DNA of 64,000 nucleotides from Roseburia sp. 1XD42-34 (GTDB taxonomy: Bacteria > Bacillota > Bacilli > Bacillales > Amphibacillaceae): NCBI RefSeq assembly GCF_009917385.1, contig NZ_QWLJ01000003.1:62001-126000 (forward strand), read 5' to 3'. The position numbers were made by a program, and so were the translations under genes. The notes below the pieces were generated by a model that did no database searches, was not told the DNA's origin, and worked only from the letters and a program-made list of their open reading frames with translations. Positions 8,378-17,263 of this stretch are shown one piece after another (within the stretch, counting starts at the first letter, position 1; each line of letters starts with the position of its first letter).

Positions 8378-8575
8378 GAACAAAGGCGCAGGCGTCCGTT
8401 TAGCAACGTAGCGACTGGAACGAATCAACTGAGATAAAGGAAACACGGTGAGGTAACGAACCGATGATGACTTATCGGAAGGCGATTTCGTGAAGTCGCC
8501 TAGTTGCTGGCTCATGCACCGGATGTGGCTAGTCGGTTATTTCGTTATCCACAAGCACCTCATTTTATTGTTTCC
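8378..8575 (+). repeat. Dispersed repeat family 1, copy B (short form)
   Basis: Begins GAACAAAGGCG and carries TTAGCAACGTAGCGACTGGA, CGAACCGATGATGACTTATC, GAAGTCGCCTAGTTGCTGG, GGCTAGTCGGTTATTTCGTT and CATTTTATTGTTTCC. It is very close to copy A over its full length and also lacks the internal hairpin module. It lies in the gap between mlpA and ymxH, whose remaining sequence shows nothing recognisable. Confidence 0.8.
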
Positions 8576-8702
8576 TATAGAGCAAAGAAAGGATGCGATA
8601 GAAAGCTACCCTGTTTAATAATTTGCAAACCGTAGCCATCTTATGACACAATTCATTTATCGCCATTTTAATAAAAAGTTGTAATAAAGCGAATTTCTTA
8701 AC

Positions 8703-9923
8703 TTATTCATTTTTGGGAGATATCAAAGCAATGGATGGGGATTGTTGAAATACAGTATCCATAACATGTTGCACAGAGGTATGGTTGACTGCATCAATCA
8801 TTTCCACCAGTTCATCTAATGTATAATGTTTTTTAAGAATTAACTCGTTTTTTCCATTTCTGTTCATTCGACTAGTCGTACTTTCCAAGCTTAAAAGTAA
8901 GCTTCCTTTTAATTGCTCTTTACTATTTTGCAGTTCTTTATCCGTTATCCCTTTGGTTACAAACTCGTCAATGGTTCCTTTTATCACATTAAGCAACTGC
9001 TGTAATCGGTCTTTTGCCGTCCCAGCATAGATCGTTAATAATCCGCTATCGGTAAACGAAGAGTGATAGGAGAACACAGAATAAGCTAACCCCTTTTTTT
9101 CCCGAATATCTTGGAATAATCTGGAGCTCATGCTGCCTCCTAAAACATTATTCATTATGATTAAGCTGTAAATGGCTGGTTCATGCACAGCCAAACCGTT
9201 AAACCCTAAACAGACATGAGCTTGTTCCGTATCTTTATACCGTTCTACTTTTTCGCCAAGAAATTGTGGTTTAGTAAAACTAGCAGTAGATTTAGGAAGG
9301 TGGTAGCTTCCAAAATAGCCTTCTACTGATTGGAGAAAGGAAGTATCTACATTACCAGCGATAGACACAACCACATTTTCTGGAGTATACCTTGATTGCA
9401 TATATTCTTTTAACATCATTGGCGTGAACGTAGCTAATTGTTCTTCTGTCCCTAAAATTGGCAATCCAAGCGGGTGGTCTCCAAAAGCAGCCCTCGCCAG
9501 CAAGTCATGTACTAAATCATCTGGTGTATCTTCATACATTTTAATTTCTTCGTAAACGACATTTTTTTCTTTATCCATTTCTGCTTCCTGAAACTCGGAT
9601 TGAAAAAACATATCTGCTAGAATATCCAATGCTGTATCTTTATATGTATCCACTACTTTTGCATAAAGACATGTGTACTCCTTTGATGTGAATGCATTTA
9701 CCTGACCGCCCATTGCATCAAATTCCTCGGCAATATCCTGAGCAGAGCGTGTTTTAGTTCCTTTAAAAAACATATGCTCTAAAAAATGCGAGATGCCATT
9801 TATTTGCCCATGTTCATGGCGTGAACCAGTGAGTATCCAAATTCCTATCGTAACAGAACGAACTGTAGGAATTCGCTCCAGTACGACGCGTAAACCATTT
9901 TGACAAGTGTGTTTTTCTATCAA
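8703..9923 (-). CDS. mlpA: M16 family zinc metallopeptidase MlpA (YmxG)
   Basis: A 406-residue processing-protease-like M16 peptidase. The inverted zinc motif HFLEH is present near residue 45, with the downstream glutamate expected in EEIKMYEDTPDD near 125–135. The C-terminal half has the substrate-binding R/Y pair region LFQDIREKKGLAYSV. The B. subtilis homologue was reported to affect extracellular protease gene expression. It has no signal peptide, so it is probably cytoplasmic. It follows ylxY closely (about 33 nt), suggesting a ylxY–mlpA transcript. Full length and apparently active. Confidence 0.92.
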   Translation of the reverse strand: MIEKHTCQNGLRVVLERIPTVRSVTIGIWILTGSRHEHGQINGISHFLEHMFFKGTKTRSAQDIAEEFDAMGGQVNAFTSKEYTCLYAKVVDTYKDTALDILADMFFQSEFQEAEMDKEKNVVYEEIKMYEDTPDDLVHDLLARAAFGDHPLGLPILGTEEQLATFTPMMLKEYMQSRYTPENVVVSIAGNVDTSFLQSVEGYFGSYHLPKSTASFTKPQFLGEKVERYKDTEQAHVCLGFNGLAVHEPAIYSLIIMNNVLGGSMSSRLFQDIREKKGLAYSVFSYHSSFTDSGLLTIYAGTAKDRLQQLLNVIKGTIDEFVTKGITDKELQNSKEQLKGSLLLSLESTTSRMNRNGKNELILKKHYTLDELVEMIDAVNHTSVQHVMDTVFQQSPSIALISPKNE

Positions 9924-9956
9924 AGCGTATCCTCCTAATATAATGAAGCGACGGTA

Positions 9957-10910
9957 TTATCGCTTTGGTTCCATCAATTTTTCAATCGTATTTAACTTAT
10001 ATTTCTTTTCTTTAATTGAGGTAATCAATTCTTCTAATCCTCTTTCAGTAGCAGCTGTTGGATGCATTAAAATGGTAGCACCAGGATGAAGCTGATTGTT
10101 TACTCGGTTAAGCATAACAGAAACAGATGGATTCTTCCAATCAATTGTATCAACTGTCCAAAGAACAGTCTCCATATTTAAGTGGTGACTAACCTCAACA
10201 ACATGATTATTATAGCTGCCACTAGGAGGAGCGAACCATTTCGGCATCGATCCAGTAATTGCTTTTAAAATATCGTTTGTTTGTACTATTTGATCAACCA
10301 TGCTCTGATTAGATAGCCTAGCCATATCCGGATGATTATAAGCGTGATTCCCAATCAAATGACCTTGTTCGGCAATCATTTTAACCAGTTCCGCATTATT
10401 TTTAGCCCATTTGCCTTCAATAAAAAAGGAGGCTTTTACCCGATTATCCTTTAAAATGGAAAGCATTTCGGGGATGTATTCTTCTCCCCAAGATACATTA
10501 ATTAATAGTGCAACCATTTTCTTTTCTGGATGTCCTCGATAAATTGGAGCGGCAGGTAAATCTTTTAAATCTATTTTGGGAGCGATTTGGTCGAATACGA
10601 GCTTCGACTCTGTAAAAGTACCATCTTCCTGCTTCATTTTTACATATGACTTTTCTACATTTACTTTTAACCCATTTCTACCAGGTGTTTTTTTCCAAAC
10701 TTTATCAATATACGCATTTTGTGCAGGCTCTTCATATTCTTTCGCTTTTTGTTTTATTTCAGCATATAATGGATCAGTAGTTTTCACCGTTTCTATAATA
10801 ACAGGTGATTCCACTGGAGTAAACGGATTTTTTTCCATATCGAACGTAAGCCCTACTATTATCATAAATACCACAATGTGAAGTAAATGCCGATATCGCC
10901 ACATAACCAT
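9957..10910 (-). CDS. ylxY: YlxY-type polysaccharide deacetylase-like protein
   Basis: A 317-residue exported NodB-like protein. It starts with a short basic segment and one hydrophobic helix (about residues 8–23, signal anchor), then a linker, then the NodB fold from about residue 130. Motif 2 is kept as GNHAYNHPD. Motif 1, normally TFDDG with the catalytic and metal-binding aspartates, reads INVSWGEE, so the usual catalytic acid is missing. From memory YlxY orthologues share this, so it is probably a family trait rather than local damage. Late APPSGSYN and LMHPTAAT segments are typical. It lies upstream of mlpA. A spore or cell-wall role is likely but unproven. Confidence 0.85.
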   Translation of the reverse strand: MVMWRYRHLLHIVVFMIIVGLTFDMEKNPFTPVESPVIIETVKTTDPLYAEIKQKAKEYEEPAQNAYIDKVWKKTPGRNGLKVNVEKSYVKMKQEDGTFTESKLVFDQIAPKIDLKDLPAAPIYRGHPEKKMVALLINVSWGEEYIPEMLSILKDNRVKASFFIEGKWAKNNAELVKMIAEQGHLIGNHAYNHPDMARLSNQSMVDQIVQTNDILKAITGSMPKWFAPPSGSYNNHVVEVSHHLNMETVLWTVDTIDWKNPSVSVMLNRVNNQLHPGATILMHPTAATERGLEELITSIKEKKYKLNTIEKLMEPKR

Positions 10911-11059
10911 CCCCCCCTATCCTTACCTATATGATAAGAACGGACAAGTTATGCTTGATGGTGAAAAATATTGAGCGCATTAGAAAATATCTCACGTTTT
11001 TTATTATAGCGGCTTTCATCCATCGGTTAGGATGGGAATTCCTTCCCAATTGAAAAAAA

Positions 11060-11285
11060 TGGAACGAATCAACTAAAGTTTTAGGAATCATGTCACTAAA
11101 AACAAGGGGATGCTTACGTCTGGGTGGCAAGCCCGTTTTTAATTGCCCTTCCTCTTCGTGACGAATCGAAGATACCTTATCGGAGGGCGCATTTCTAAAG
11201 TCGCCTAGTTGCTGGGCGAGGGAGCCGGACCTGCCTAGTCGGTTATTTCACTATCCATAAGCTCCTCATTCTATAGTTTTTTATG
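11060..11285 (+). repeat. Dispersed repeat family 1, copy C (long form, 5' truncated)
   Basis: Starts at TGGAACGAATCAACTAAAG, missing the first 50 bp of the family. It contains the extra module CACTAAAAACAAGGGG … GCAAGCCCGTTTTTAATTG, whose ends are inverted repeats. It then rejoins the family with ACCTTATCGGAGGGC, AAAGTCGCCTAGTTGCTGG and CATTCTATAGTTTTTTATGC. It lies between ylxY and pnp; the rest of that gap shows nothing recognisable. Confidence 0.75.
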
Positions 11286-11287
11286 CA

Positions 11288-11317
11288 ATAAAAAAGAAAC
11301 TGGGTTGCCAGCTTCTT
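11288..11317 (-). terminator. Rho-independent terminator of pnp
   Basis: Minus strand AGAAGCTGG-caac-CCAGTTTCT followed by TTTTTTATTGC, about 15 nt after the pnp stop. Confidence 0.85.
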
Positions 11318-11330
11318 GTTTACTTCGTTG

Positions 11331-13448
11331 TTATTTTTGATTTTTTGCAGCTTCTTTTCTTTCCCGTTCTTCTTTTAACACAGCTTTTCGAGACAAGTTT
11401 ACTCTGCCTTGATGGTCAATCTCTTTTACTTTCACTAAAATTTCATCACCAATGGAAACAACGTCTTCTACTTTATTTGTACGTTCTTCTGCCAGTTCAG
11501 AAATGTGAACCAGACCGTCTTTTCCTTTAAATAATTCAACAAAAGCACCAAATTTCTCAATTCGTTTTACTTTTCCAAGGTATAATTGTCCAACCTCGAC
11601 TTCTCGTACTAAGTCCTCAATTATTTTCTTCGCTTTTTGATTCATTGCTGCTTCAGTGGAAGAAATAAACACACTACCATCTTGTTCAATATCAATTTTC
11701 ACACCTGTTTCATCGATGATTTGATTAATTTGCTTTCCACTTGGTCCGATTACATCGCGAATTTTATCTGGATTAATATGCATGGTTAAAATTTTCGGTG
11801 CATATTGAGAAAGGTTATCCTTTGGTTTTTCAATGGTCGCAAGCATTGATTCAAGAATATGCATTCTGCCTTTTTTCGCTTGATGCAATGCTTCTTCTAA
11901 AATTTCTTTAGACAAGCCATCGATTTTGATATCCATTTGTAATGCGGTTACGCCTTTTGCTGTTCCCGCTACTTTAAAGTCCATATCGCCAAGTGCGTCT
12001 TCCATTCCTTGAATATCTGAAAGAATCGTATAATCTTCACCGGATTTGACCAGTCCCATTGCAATACCTGCTACTGGTGCCTTAATTGGGACTCCGGCAT
12101 CCATCATAGCAAGCGTACTTGCACAAATACTTGCTTGCGAGGTTGATCCATTAGACTCCAACACTTCTGATACTAAACGAATCGTATATGGAAATTCTTT
12201 TTCGGATGGAATCACTTTCTCTAAAGCTCGTTCTCCTAATGCACCGTGTCCAATTTCACGACGACCAGGTCCTCTGATTGGTCCCGTCTCTCCAACACTA
12301 TAAGCAGGAAAATTATAATGGTGCATAAAGCGTTTTGATTCCTCTAAATCAAGACCGTCAAGGATCTGTACATCGCCTAAAGCACCGAGTGTACACACAC
12401 TTAATGCTTGCGTTTGTCCTCTTGTGAATAATCCGGAACCATGTGTACGCGGCAATACATGAATACGAGACGAAAGTGGGCGAATTTCATCAATTTGTCT
12501 CCCATCAGGACGAACCTTTTCTTTCGTAATTAATCGCCTTACCTCTGATTTTACCATTTGATCAAGAATTGCCTTGACCTGCTTGCCTGCTTCTTCGTCT
12601 TCTTCGTAAGCTTGTAGTACTTCTTCTTTCACTACAGCAATAGCTTCTTCGCGTGCATGTTTTTCTTTAACTTGAATAGCTTCAATCAACTTATCTTTCG
12701 CTTCCACTTCTACTTTTGCAGCTAGCGTTTGATCGATATCAAATAAAGTCGGTTCCTGTTTTTTTATTCCAACAGCTTCCACAATCCGCTCTTGAAACTC
12801 AACTAAACGAACAATTTCCTGGTGACCAAACATAATTGCTTCAAGCATGACTTCCTCTGGTACTTCATTGGCTCCAGCTTCTACCATATTAATTGCGTCT
12901 TTTGTTCCAGCAACAGTCAATTCAATATCACTTTTTCCTTCTTGCTCAATCGTTGGATTAATAACAAATTCCCCATCCACACGACCGACATTTACCCCTG
13001 CAATCGGTTCTGCAAATGGAATGTCAGAAATACATAAGGCAATCGATGAGCCGATCATTGCTGCAATTTCGGATGGACAATCTTGATCCACACTCATTAC
13101 AGTGCTTATTACTTGAACTTCATTCCGATAACCGTCTGGAAATAAAGGACGAATTGGTCGGTCAATAAGCCGGGAAGACAGAATCGCTTTTTCGCTTGGT
13201 CTTCCTTCTCGTTTAATAAATCCTCCTGGTATTTTACCTACTGCATAGAGGCGTTCTTCATAATTCACAGTCAAAGGGAAAAAAGGAAGGTCCTTTGGCT
13301 CACTGGAAGCCGTAGCTACTGATAGTACAGCAGTATCTCCATAATGAATCATACAAGCGCCATTTGCTTGTTTTGCTAATTCTCCAGTTTCAACGGTAAA
13401 TTTTTTTCCGGCTATTTCCGTAGAGAACTGTTGTTTTTCTTCTGCCAT
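11331..13448 (-). CDS. pnp: Polynucleotide phosphorylase
   Basis: PNPase degrades RNA 3'→5' by phosphorolysis and is a degradosome component. The 705-residue protein has two RNase PH domains, with the catalytic second one containing [13 protein letters not shown] and [12 protein letters not shown]. An alpha-helical linker lies between them, then KH ([20 protein letters not shown], about 560–600) and S1 ([15 protein letters not shown], from about 625) domains. The start is ATG 13448; an upstream in-frame TTG overlaps the ribosome site. A tiny ATG-AAC-TAA frame sits between the ribosome site and the real start and may tune initiation. It has its own leader after the rpsO terminator. Confidence 0.96.
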   Translation of the reverse strand: MAEEKQQFSTEIAGKKFTVETGELAKQANGACMIHYGDTAVLSVATASSEPKDLPFFPLTVNYEERLYAVGKIPGGFIKREGRPSEKAILSSRLIDRPIRPLFPDGYRNEVQVISTVMSVDQDCPSEIAAMIGSSIALCISDIPFAEPIAGVNVGRVDGEFVINPTIEQEGKSDIELTVAGTKDAINMVEAGANEVPEEVMLEAIMFGHQEIVRLVEFQERIVEAVGIKKQEPTLFDIDQTLAAKVEVEAKDKLIEAIQVKEKHAREEAIAVVKEEVLQAYEEDEEAGKQVKAILDQMVKSEVRRLITKEKVRPDGRQIDEIRPLSSRIHVLPRTHGSGLFTRGQTQALSVCTLGALGDVQILDGLDLEESKRFMHHYNFPAYSVGETGPIRGPGRREIGHGALGERALEKVIPSEKEFPYTIRLVSEVLESNGSTSQASICASTLAMMDAGVPIKAPVAGIAMGLVKSGEDYTILSDIQGMEDALGDMDFKVAGTAKGVTALQMDIKIDGLSKEILEEALHQAKKGRMHILESMLATIEKPKDNLSQYAPKILTMHINPDKIRDVIGPSGKQINQIIDETGVKIDIEQDGSVFISSTEAAMNQKAKKIIEDLVREVEVGQLYLGKVKRIEKFGAFVELFKGKDGLVHISELAEERTNKVEDVVSIGDEILVKVKEIDHQGRVNLSRKAVLKEERERKEAAKNQK

Positions 13449-13705
13449 TAGTTCATGTGCTCCTTTCAAATAACATTCTACCTTACATTTTATAGTTTAT
13501 AAGCATGATTGTAAATTTTATGTAGATAAATCAAAGGTTTGACCAAATTTTATGTACATATACCATTAAACAACCATCTCTCGGTTCTATTATATACATC
13601 GAACACCTGTAAGAAAAGTACAAGCCTTTATAAACTTCATATAGTTATTTTCATACAAGGATAATCAAAACACTTTACAATGCTTACAATTTACGATGTG
13701 CCCAC

Positions 13706-13737
13706 AGAAAAAAGCAGGATTTCTCCTGCTTTTTTTG
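13706..13737 (-). terminator. Rho-independent terminator between rpsO and pnp
   Basis: AAAAAGCAGGA-tttc-TCCTGCTTTTTTT is a perfect stem with A/T runs on both sides. It ends the rpsO transcript and separates it from the pnp leader (13470–13700), in which I see TATATAAT near 13573–13580 but no well-spaced -35. Confidence 0.85.
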
Positions 13738-13741
13738 TATA

Positions 13742-13980
13742 AGAAACTATAAAATGATGTGCTTGTGGATGGAAATAACCGAATCCCAGCAACGAGGCGA
13801 CTTTAGAAATGCACCCTCAGAATAAGGTATCATCGGTTCGCCTGTAAGAGGAAGGCCGACTAAAAACGGGCTTGCCGCCCTGAAGTCAGCATACCCCTGT
13901 TTTTAGTGGCATGATTCCTAAAACTTTAGTTGCTTCGTTCCAGTCACTACGTTGCTAAACGGGCGCTCTACGCCTTTGTT
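13742..13980 (-). repeat. Dispersed repeat family 1, copy D (long form, inverted)
   Basis: Read on the minus strand it starts GAACAAAGGCGTAGAGCGCC immediately after the rpsO stop codon. It has TTAGCAACGTAGTGACTGGA, the extra module CACTAAAAACAGGGG … GCAAGCCCGTTTTTAGTCG, then GAACCGATGATACCTTATTC and AAAGTCGCCTCGTTGCTGG, ending CATTTTATAGTTTCTTATAC. It is the longest and most complete copy, and the only one in this orientation. It adds about 240 nt of 3' UTR to rpsO before the terminator. Confidence 0.85.
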
Positions 13981-14250
13981 CTATCGGCGTAGGCCGAGCT
14001 TTTCAATTAATTGACGGTAACGTGTAACATCTTTATTACGTAAGTAGTTCAACAAGTTACGGCGCTTACCGACCATTTTTAATAGTCCGCGACGTGAATG
14101 ATGATCTTTTTTGTGAACACGCAAATGTTCGTTCAACGTCGTGATTTCTGCAGTGAGTACAGCAATCTGTACTTCTGGAGAACCAGTGTCGTTGTCATGA
14201 ATTTTGTATTCATTAATGATTTCATTTTTACGCTCTTGTGAAATAGCCAT
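13981..14250 (-). CDS. rpsO: 30S ribosomal protein S15
   Basis: S15 is a primary 16S rRNA-binding protein of the small-subunit platform. The protein is 89 aa from ATG 14250, behind a strong AGGAGGTG, and has the family core [13 protein letters not shown] segment ([16 protein letters not shown]) and [13 protein letters not shown] longer in-frame GTG at 14259 lies within the ribosome site. It has a recognisable promoter upstream. In many bacteria S15 represses its own mRNA through the leader; I could not fold the short leader here reliably. Confidence 0.97.
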   Translation of the reverse strand: MAISQERKNEIINEYKIHDNDTGSPEVQIAVLTAEITTLNEHLRVHKKDHHSRRGLLKMVGKRRNLLNYLRNKDVTRYRQLIEKLGLRR

Positions 14251-14339
14251 TTGGCTCACCTCCTATTTACATTTAAAATCCCCAATTCCCTAGCAAACGT
14301 CGGAGTCACGATTTGCCAAGCAATGGTTCAACGTTTTCT

Positions 14340-14368
14340 ATCTTACACTTAGTTAGCAAAAAATGCAA
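14340..14368 (-). promoter_or_regulatory. Predicted sigma-A promoter of rpsO
   Basis: Minus strand TTGCAT, 17-nt spacer, TAAGAT. The -10 is about 90 nt upstream of the rpsO start. A family-2 repeat abuts the -35 side. Confidence 0.6.
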
Positions 14369-14369
14369 G

Positions 14370-14455
14370 TATAAAGTGGATCTTCCGTCAGTGAGAGGTT
14401 TTCATTCATCCGCTACTGCTTGTTCGTACCATAATGGTATGACCTTAAGGTATTT
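14370..14455 (+). repeat. Dispersed repeat family 2, copy upstream of rpsO
   Basis: TATAAAGTGGATCTTCCGTCAG … GGTTTTCATTCATCCGCTACTG … TACCATAATGGTATGACCTTAAGG. It matches copies near 7757 and 21973, including the TACC…GGTA palindrome. It sits between ribF and the rpsO promoter. Confidence 0.7.
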
Positions 14456-14530
14456 TGCACTAAATCTAACGTTTGGCTTACATATACTACTTATTTTCTC
14501 CTTACAAGTGGAGACCATACTTCAGATAAG

Positions 14531-15475
14531 TTATGATAGTTCGGAAAAGAAGCGTCGAATTTGCTTCTCATCATTGGCAATTTGCTCCTTCAATTGCTGC
14601 ATACCAGGAAATTTCATTTCCTCACGAATAAAGGAATGAAATTCGACTAACAATTCCTCTCCGTACAATTCATGATTATAATCAAATATATGCACTTCAA
14701 GGATCGGCTCCGGTAGGTTTGCTTCAAAGGTTGGGTTAAATCCAAGACTTGCCATTCCTTCGTATTTTTCTTGCTTATAAAAGATTTTAACTGCATAGAT
14801 ACCTGGTCTTGGTAGTAAAGCATCTTGGTTCGTCTGCATATTAGCAGTAGGATAACCCATTTGTTTTCCACGCTGGGCGCCTTTGACAACAACTCCATTA
14901 ACGAGTAAAGGTCTTCCAAGTAACGCATTTGCCTTTTTTATTTCCCCTGAAGCTAGTAACTTGCGAATTCTTGTCGAGCTGATTTTTTCCCCATCACATT
15001 CGACCTTATCTACCTTTGTAAAGGTAAATGCCCCATCGGCATGTTCTGCTATAGTATCGACATTGCCGCTGCCTTTATGGCCGTAAGAAAAATCAAAGCC
15101 AGCAACAAGGTGCTTTATGTGGAGCCCTTTAATAAAATGATCAATAAATCCTTGTGGGTCCAATGCAGCTAACTCGGAATTAAAGGTAATAATATATAAT
15201 CTCTCTACACCGAGTCGCTGTAAAACTTCTTGCTTTTCACGTAATGGAGTAATATATTTCACTTTCTGCTTGTCTTTTCGTAAGACAACAGATGGATGCG
15301 GATAAAACGTAATGACAGCACTTTCCATCTTTCTTTGCTTTGCTTCTTTAATTGCGGCTTTAATGACATGCTGATGACCTTTATGTATTCCGTCAAAAAA
15401 CCCAATAGCTGCAACTGTTTCTGGAAGTTCTTCTAGTATGAGAGTGTGCGGATAAGTTAATTCAATTGTTCGCAT
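14531..15475 (-). CDS. ribF: Bifunctional riboflavin kinase/FMN adenylyltransferase
   Basis: RibF (RibC in B. subtilis) converts riboflavin to FMN and then FAD. The N-terminal nucleotidyltransferase half has GFFDGIHKGHQHVI near residue 27 and ISSTRIRKLL near 165. The C-terminal riboflavin kinase half starts near residue 183 with GRPLLVNGVV and has GKQMGYPTANM, the T-A-N flavin/nucleotide motif. At 314 aa it is the usual size. It follows truB by about 20 nt and is probably the distal gene of the rimP–truB operon. In Bacillus the FMN product also feeds the RFN riboswitch circuit. Confidence 0.95.
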   Translation of the reverse strand: MRTIELTYPHTLILEELPETVAAIGFFDGIHKGHQHVIKAAIKEAKQRKMESAVITFYPHPSVVLRKDKQKVKYITPLREKQEVLQRLGVERLYIITFNSELAALDPQGFIDHFIKGLHIKHLVAGFDFSYGHKGSGNVDTIAEHADGAFTFTKVDKVECDGEKISSTRIRKLLASGEIKKANALLGRPLLVNGVVVKGAQRGKQMGYPTANMQTNQDALLPRPGIYAVKIFYKQEKYEGMASLGFNPTFEANLPEPILEVHIFDYNHELYGEELLVEFHSFIREEMKFPGMQQLKEQIANDEKQIRRFFSELS

Positions 15476-15495
15476 CTTACTTCACCTACACTTTT

Positions 15496-16389
15496 TTATC
15501 TACTAAATACACGGACTGGCTTTATATAGCCTGCTTGCTTTTCATGAGATTGATAAATGGCTAGAACACGATTCTGATGCATGATAACAAATGGATCTGT
15601 CCTTAGTTGGATACTATTAGGTAGTTTTTGCCCATACAACACCTTTTTAGCTGTTTCAGAATCGACATGCCATACATCCAGATGGGTTAAACCCATTTGA
15701 ATTGGATATAATAACGTAGCTTCCTGTTTTTTTAAAATGGCCTCTTCTATTGTAGCAAATGTAACCGCATTTTTGTTGGAAAATGCTCCTGTAGCCTCTC
15801 TTACTAATGTCATCATATGCGCAGGATATCCTAGAGCTTTTCCGATGTCTACACATAAGGTACGAATATAGGTTCCTTTTGAGCAAACCACTCTAAATGT
15901 GATCGAACGTTCCTGTTCATTCGGAGCTGAAAGTAGCTGTATTTCATCAATCTTAACTCGCCTGACTGGTCGCTCTACGTACTGATTTTCTCTAGCATAC
16001 TCATATAGCCTTTTCCCTTTTACTTTAACCGCTGAGTACATGGGAGGGACTTGGTTAATTTCCCCTAAAAATTGCTGTATTACATCTTCAACATCCTGTT
16101 GTCCTGGCATCACCTCTACCGGTTTTTCCTCAATTAGGTTACCAGACGCATCCTCGGTATCTGTTGCGGCTCCCAATTTTAGCTTAGCGCTATATGTCTT
16201 TTTTGTATTGGTTAAAAAAGGAACAATTTTTGTTGCTTTTCCAATGCAGATAGGTAAAACTCCCTCCACATCTGGATCTAATGTACCTGTGTGTCCTACT
16301 TTTTTTGTCTGAAACATTTTGCGGATTTTAATCACGCAGTCATGCGAAGTAAGGCCTTCTGGTTTCCATAATGGCAATATTCCATCCAT
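15496..16389 (-). CDS. truB: tRNA pseudouridine(55) synthase
   Basis: TruB isomerises U55 of the tRNA T-loop to pseudouridine. The N-terminal catalytic domain carries GILPLWKPEGLTSHD and the catalytic aspartate in KKVGHTGTLDPDVEGVLP near residue 40, followed by RRVKIDEIQLL and CSKGTYIRTLC. At 297 aa it has a C-terminal extension of PUA type. It is about 200 nt downstream of rbfA, with a strong hairpin and a repeat fragment in between, so it may be expressed at a different level from rbfA. Confidence 0.95.
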   Translation of the reverse strand: MDGILPLWKPEGLTSHDCVIKIRKMFQTKKVGHTGTLDPDVEGVLPICIGKATKIVPFLTNTKKTYSAKLKLGAATDTEDASGNLIEEKPVEVMPGQQDVEDVIQQFLGEINQVPPMYSAVKVKGKRLYEYARENQYVERPVRRVKIDEIQLLSAPNEQERSITFRVVCSKGTYIRTLCVDIGKALGYPAHMMTLVREATGAFSNKNAVTFATIEEAILKKQEATLLYPIQMGLTHLDVWHVDSETAKKVLYGQKLPNSIQLRTDPFVIMHQNRVLAIYQSHEKQAGYIKPVRVFSR

Positions 16390-16411
16390 ATGTGAAATCC
16401 CTCATTTCTTT

Positions 16412-16440
16412 TAAAGTGAAACTTCAATCAGGTCTTGTAA
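16412..16440 (+). repeat. Dispersed repeat family 2, fragment upstream of truB
   Basis: TTAAAGTGAAACTTCAATCAG matches the first 20 bp of the family-2 consensus, and the match then stops. It is a fragment only. Confidence 0.4.
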
Positions 16441-16476
16441 AGCAAGAAGAAAGTATTATTCCATTGAGATGAAGGA

Positions 16477-16507
16477 AAGAATCTGACCTAAAACAGGTCA
16501 GATTCTT
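16477..16507 (-). terminator. Strong hairpin between rbfA and truB
   Basis: AAGAATCTGACCT, loop AAAAC, AGGTCAGATTCTT: a perfect 13-bp stem. On the minus strand it is followed by TCCTTCATC, a poor T-tract, so it probably acts as a partial terminator or RNA-processing/stability element. Confidence 0.5.
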
Positions 16508-16596
16508 ATTCCAGGTCGTGCTCTCCATATGAATTGGCTTATTTTCAATAAGATCCAACCACATCTGTCGGTTTTAAAAACAGGTGCATCCAAGCG

Positions 16597-16938
16597 TTAT
16601 TTATTTAAATCTTTTAAAATAGATTCAATTCGATTGCCATATTCATATGCTTCATCAAATTCAAACATCAATTCAGGTGTTTTTCGTAAGCGAATACGTT
16701 TGCCAATTTCTGAACGAATAAATCCTTTTGCTTTCGCCAGACCAAGTAACGTATCCTTCTTTTGCTTCTCATTACCTAAAACGGAAATAAATACTTTTGC
16801 TTGCTGTAAGTCACCTGTGACTTCTACATCTGTGACTGTAACAAACCCAACTCGTGGGTCCTTGATTTTTCGAGTTAAGATTTCTCCCAGTTCCTTTTTC
16901 ATTTGTTCGCCCACTCGATTGGCACGTAATTCAGCCAT
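16597..16938 (-). CDS. rbfA: Ribosome-binding factor A
   Basis: RbfA is a KH-type 30S assembly factor that acts on the 5' end of 16S rRNA. The 113-aa protein starts at ATG 16938, 6 nt from GAGGTG; the upstream in-frame ATG is too close to the ribosome site. It has [16 protein letters not shown] and [24 protein letters not shown], the standard family core. It is about 45 nt after ylxP in the infB operon. Confidence 0.95.
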   Translation of the reverse strand: MAELRANRVGEQMKKELGEILTRKIKDPRVGFVTVTDVEVTGDLQQAKVFISVLGNEKQKKDTLLGLAKAKGFIRSEIGKRIRLRKTPELMFEFDEAYEYGNRIESILKDLNK

Positions 16939-16984
16939 TTCATTCACCTCATTATTATCTTAAAAAACCCTTTTGGGCATTTTT

Positions 16985-17263
16985 CTAGATTCGTTCTACA
17001 TGGGTAATGGTTCGTTCCAGTTCCGTGTACGAATCAATCACGTGCATCACGTCTTGCATTACTTGCTCTGCATGTGCTAACTCTGTCGATATAGTAACGA
17101 TTCCTAATTTTGTTCGCTGCCATAGATCATGATAATCTAGTTCCGTCATCGCTATATTGAAGTCTTTCTTGCACTTGGTTAGAACAGGTTTGATAATGGA
17201 GCGCTTCTGTTTTAACGAATGGCTTTCATATAAAATACATTCTACTTCAGCGTAGAGAATCAT
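16985..17263 (-). CDS. ylxP: YlxP-like DUF503 protein
   Basis: A 92-residue DUF503 protein with a ferredoxin-like alpha/beta fold prediction ([22 protein letters not shown]). The family sits between infB and rbfA across Bacillota and is thought to contribute to ribosome maturation, but its role is not settled. Its ATG overlaps the infB stop by 4 nt, so it is translationally coupled. Confidence 0.9.
   Translation of the reverse strand: MILYAEVECILYESHSLKQKRSIIKPVLTKCKKDFNIAMTELDYHDLWQRTKLGIVTISTELAHAEQVMQDVMHVIDSYTELERTITHVERI

Noticed and set aside
10927..11130. 67-codon minus-strand frame upstream of ylxY
   Set aside because: Its first third lies in repeat family 1, and there is no ribosome site.
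16529..16963. 144-codon plus-strand frame opposite rbfA
   Set aside because: Covers the rbfA coding strand in reverse and the hairpin region. There is no ribosome site and no recognisable domain.
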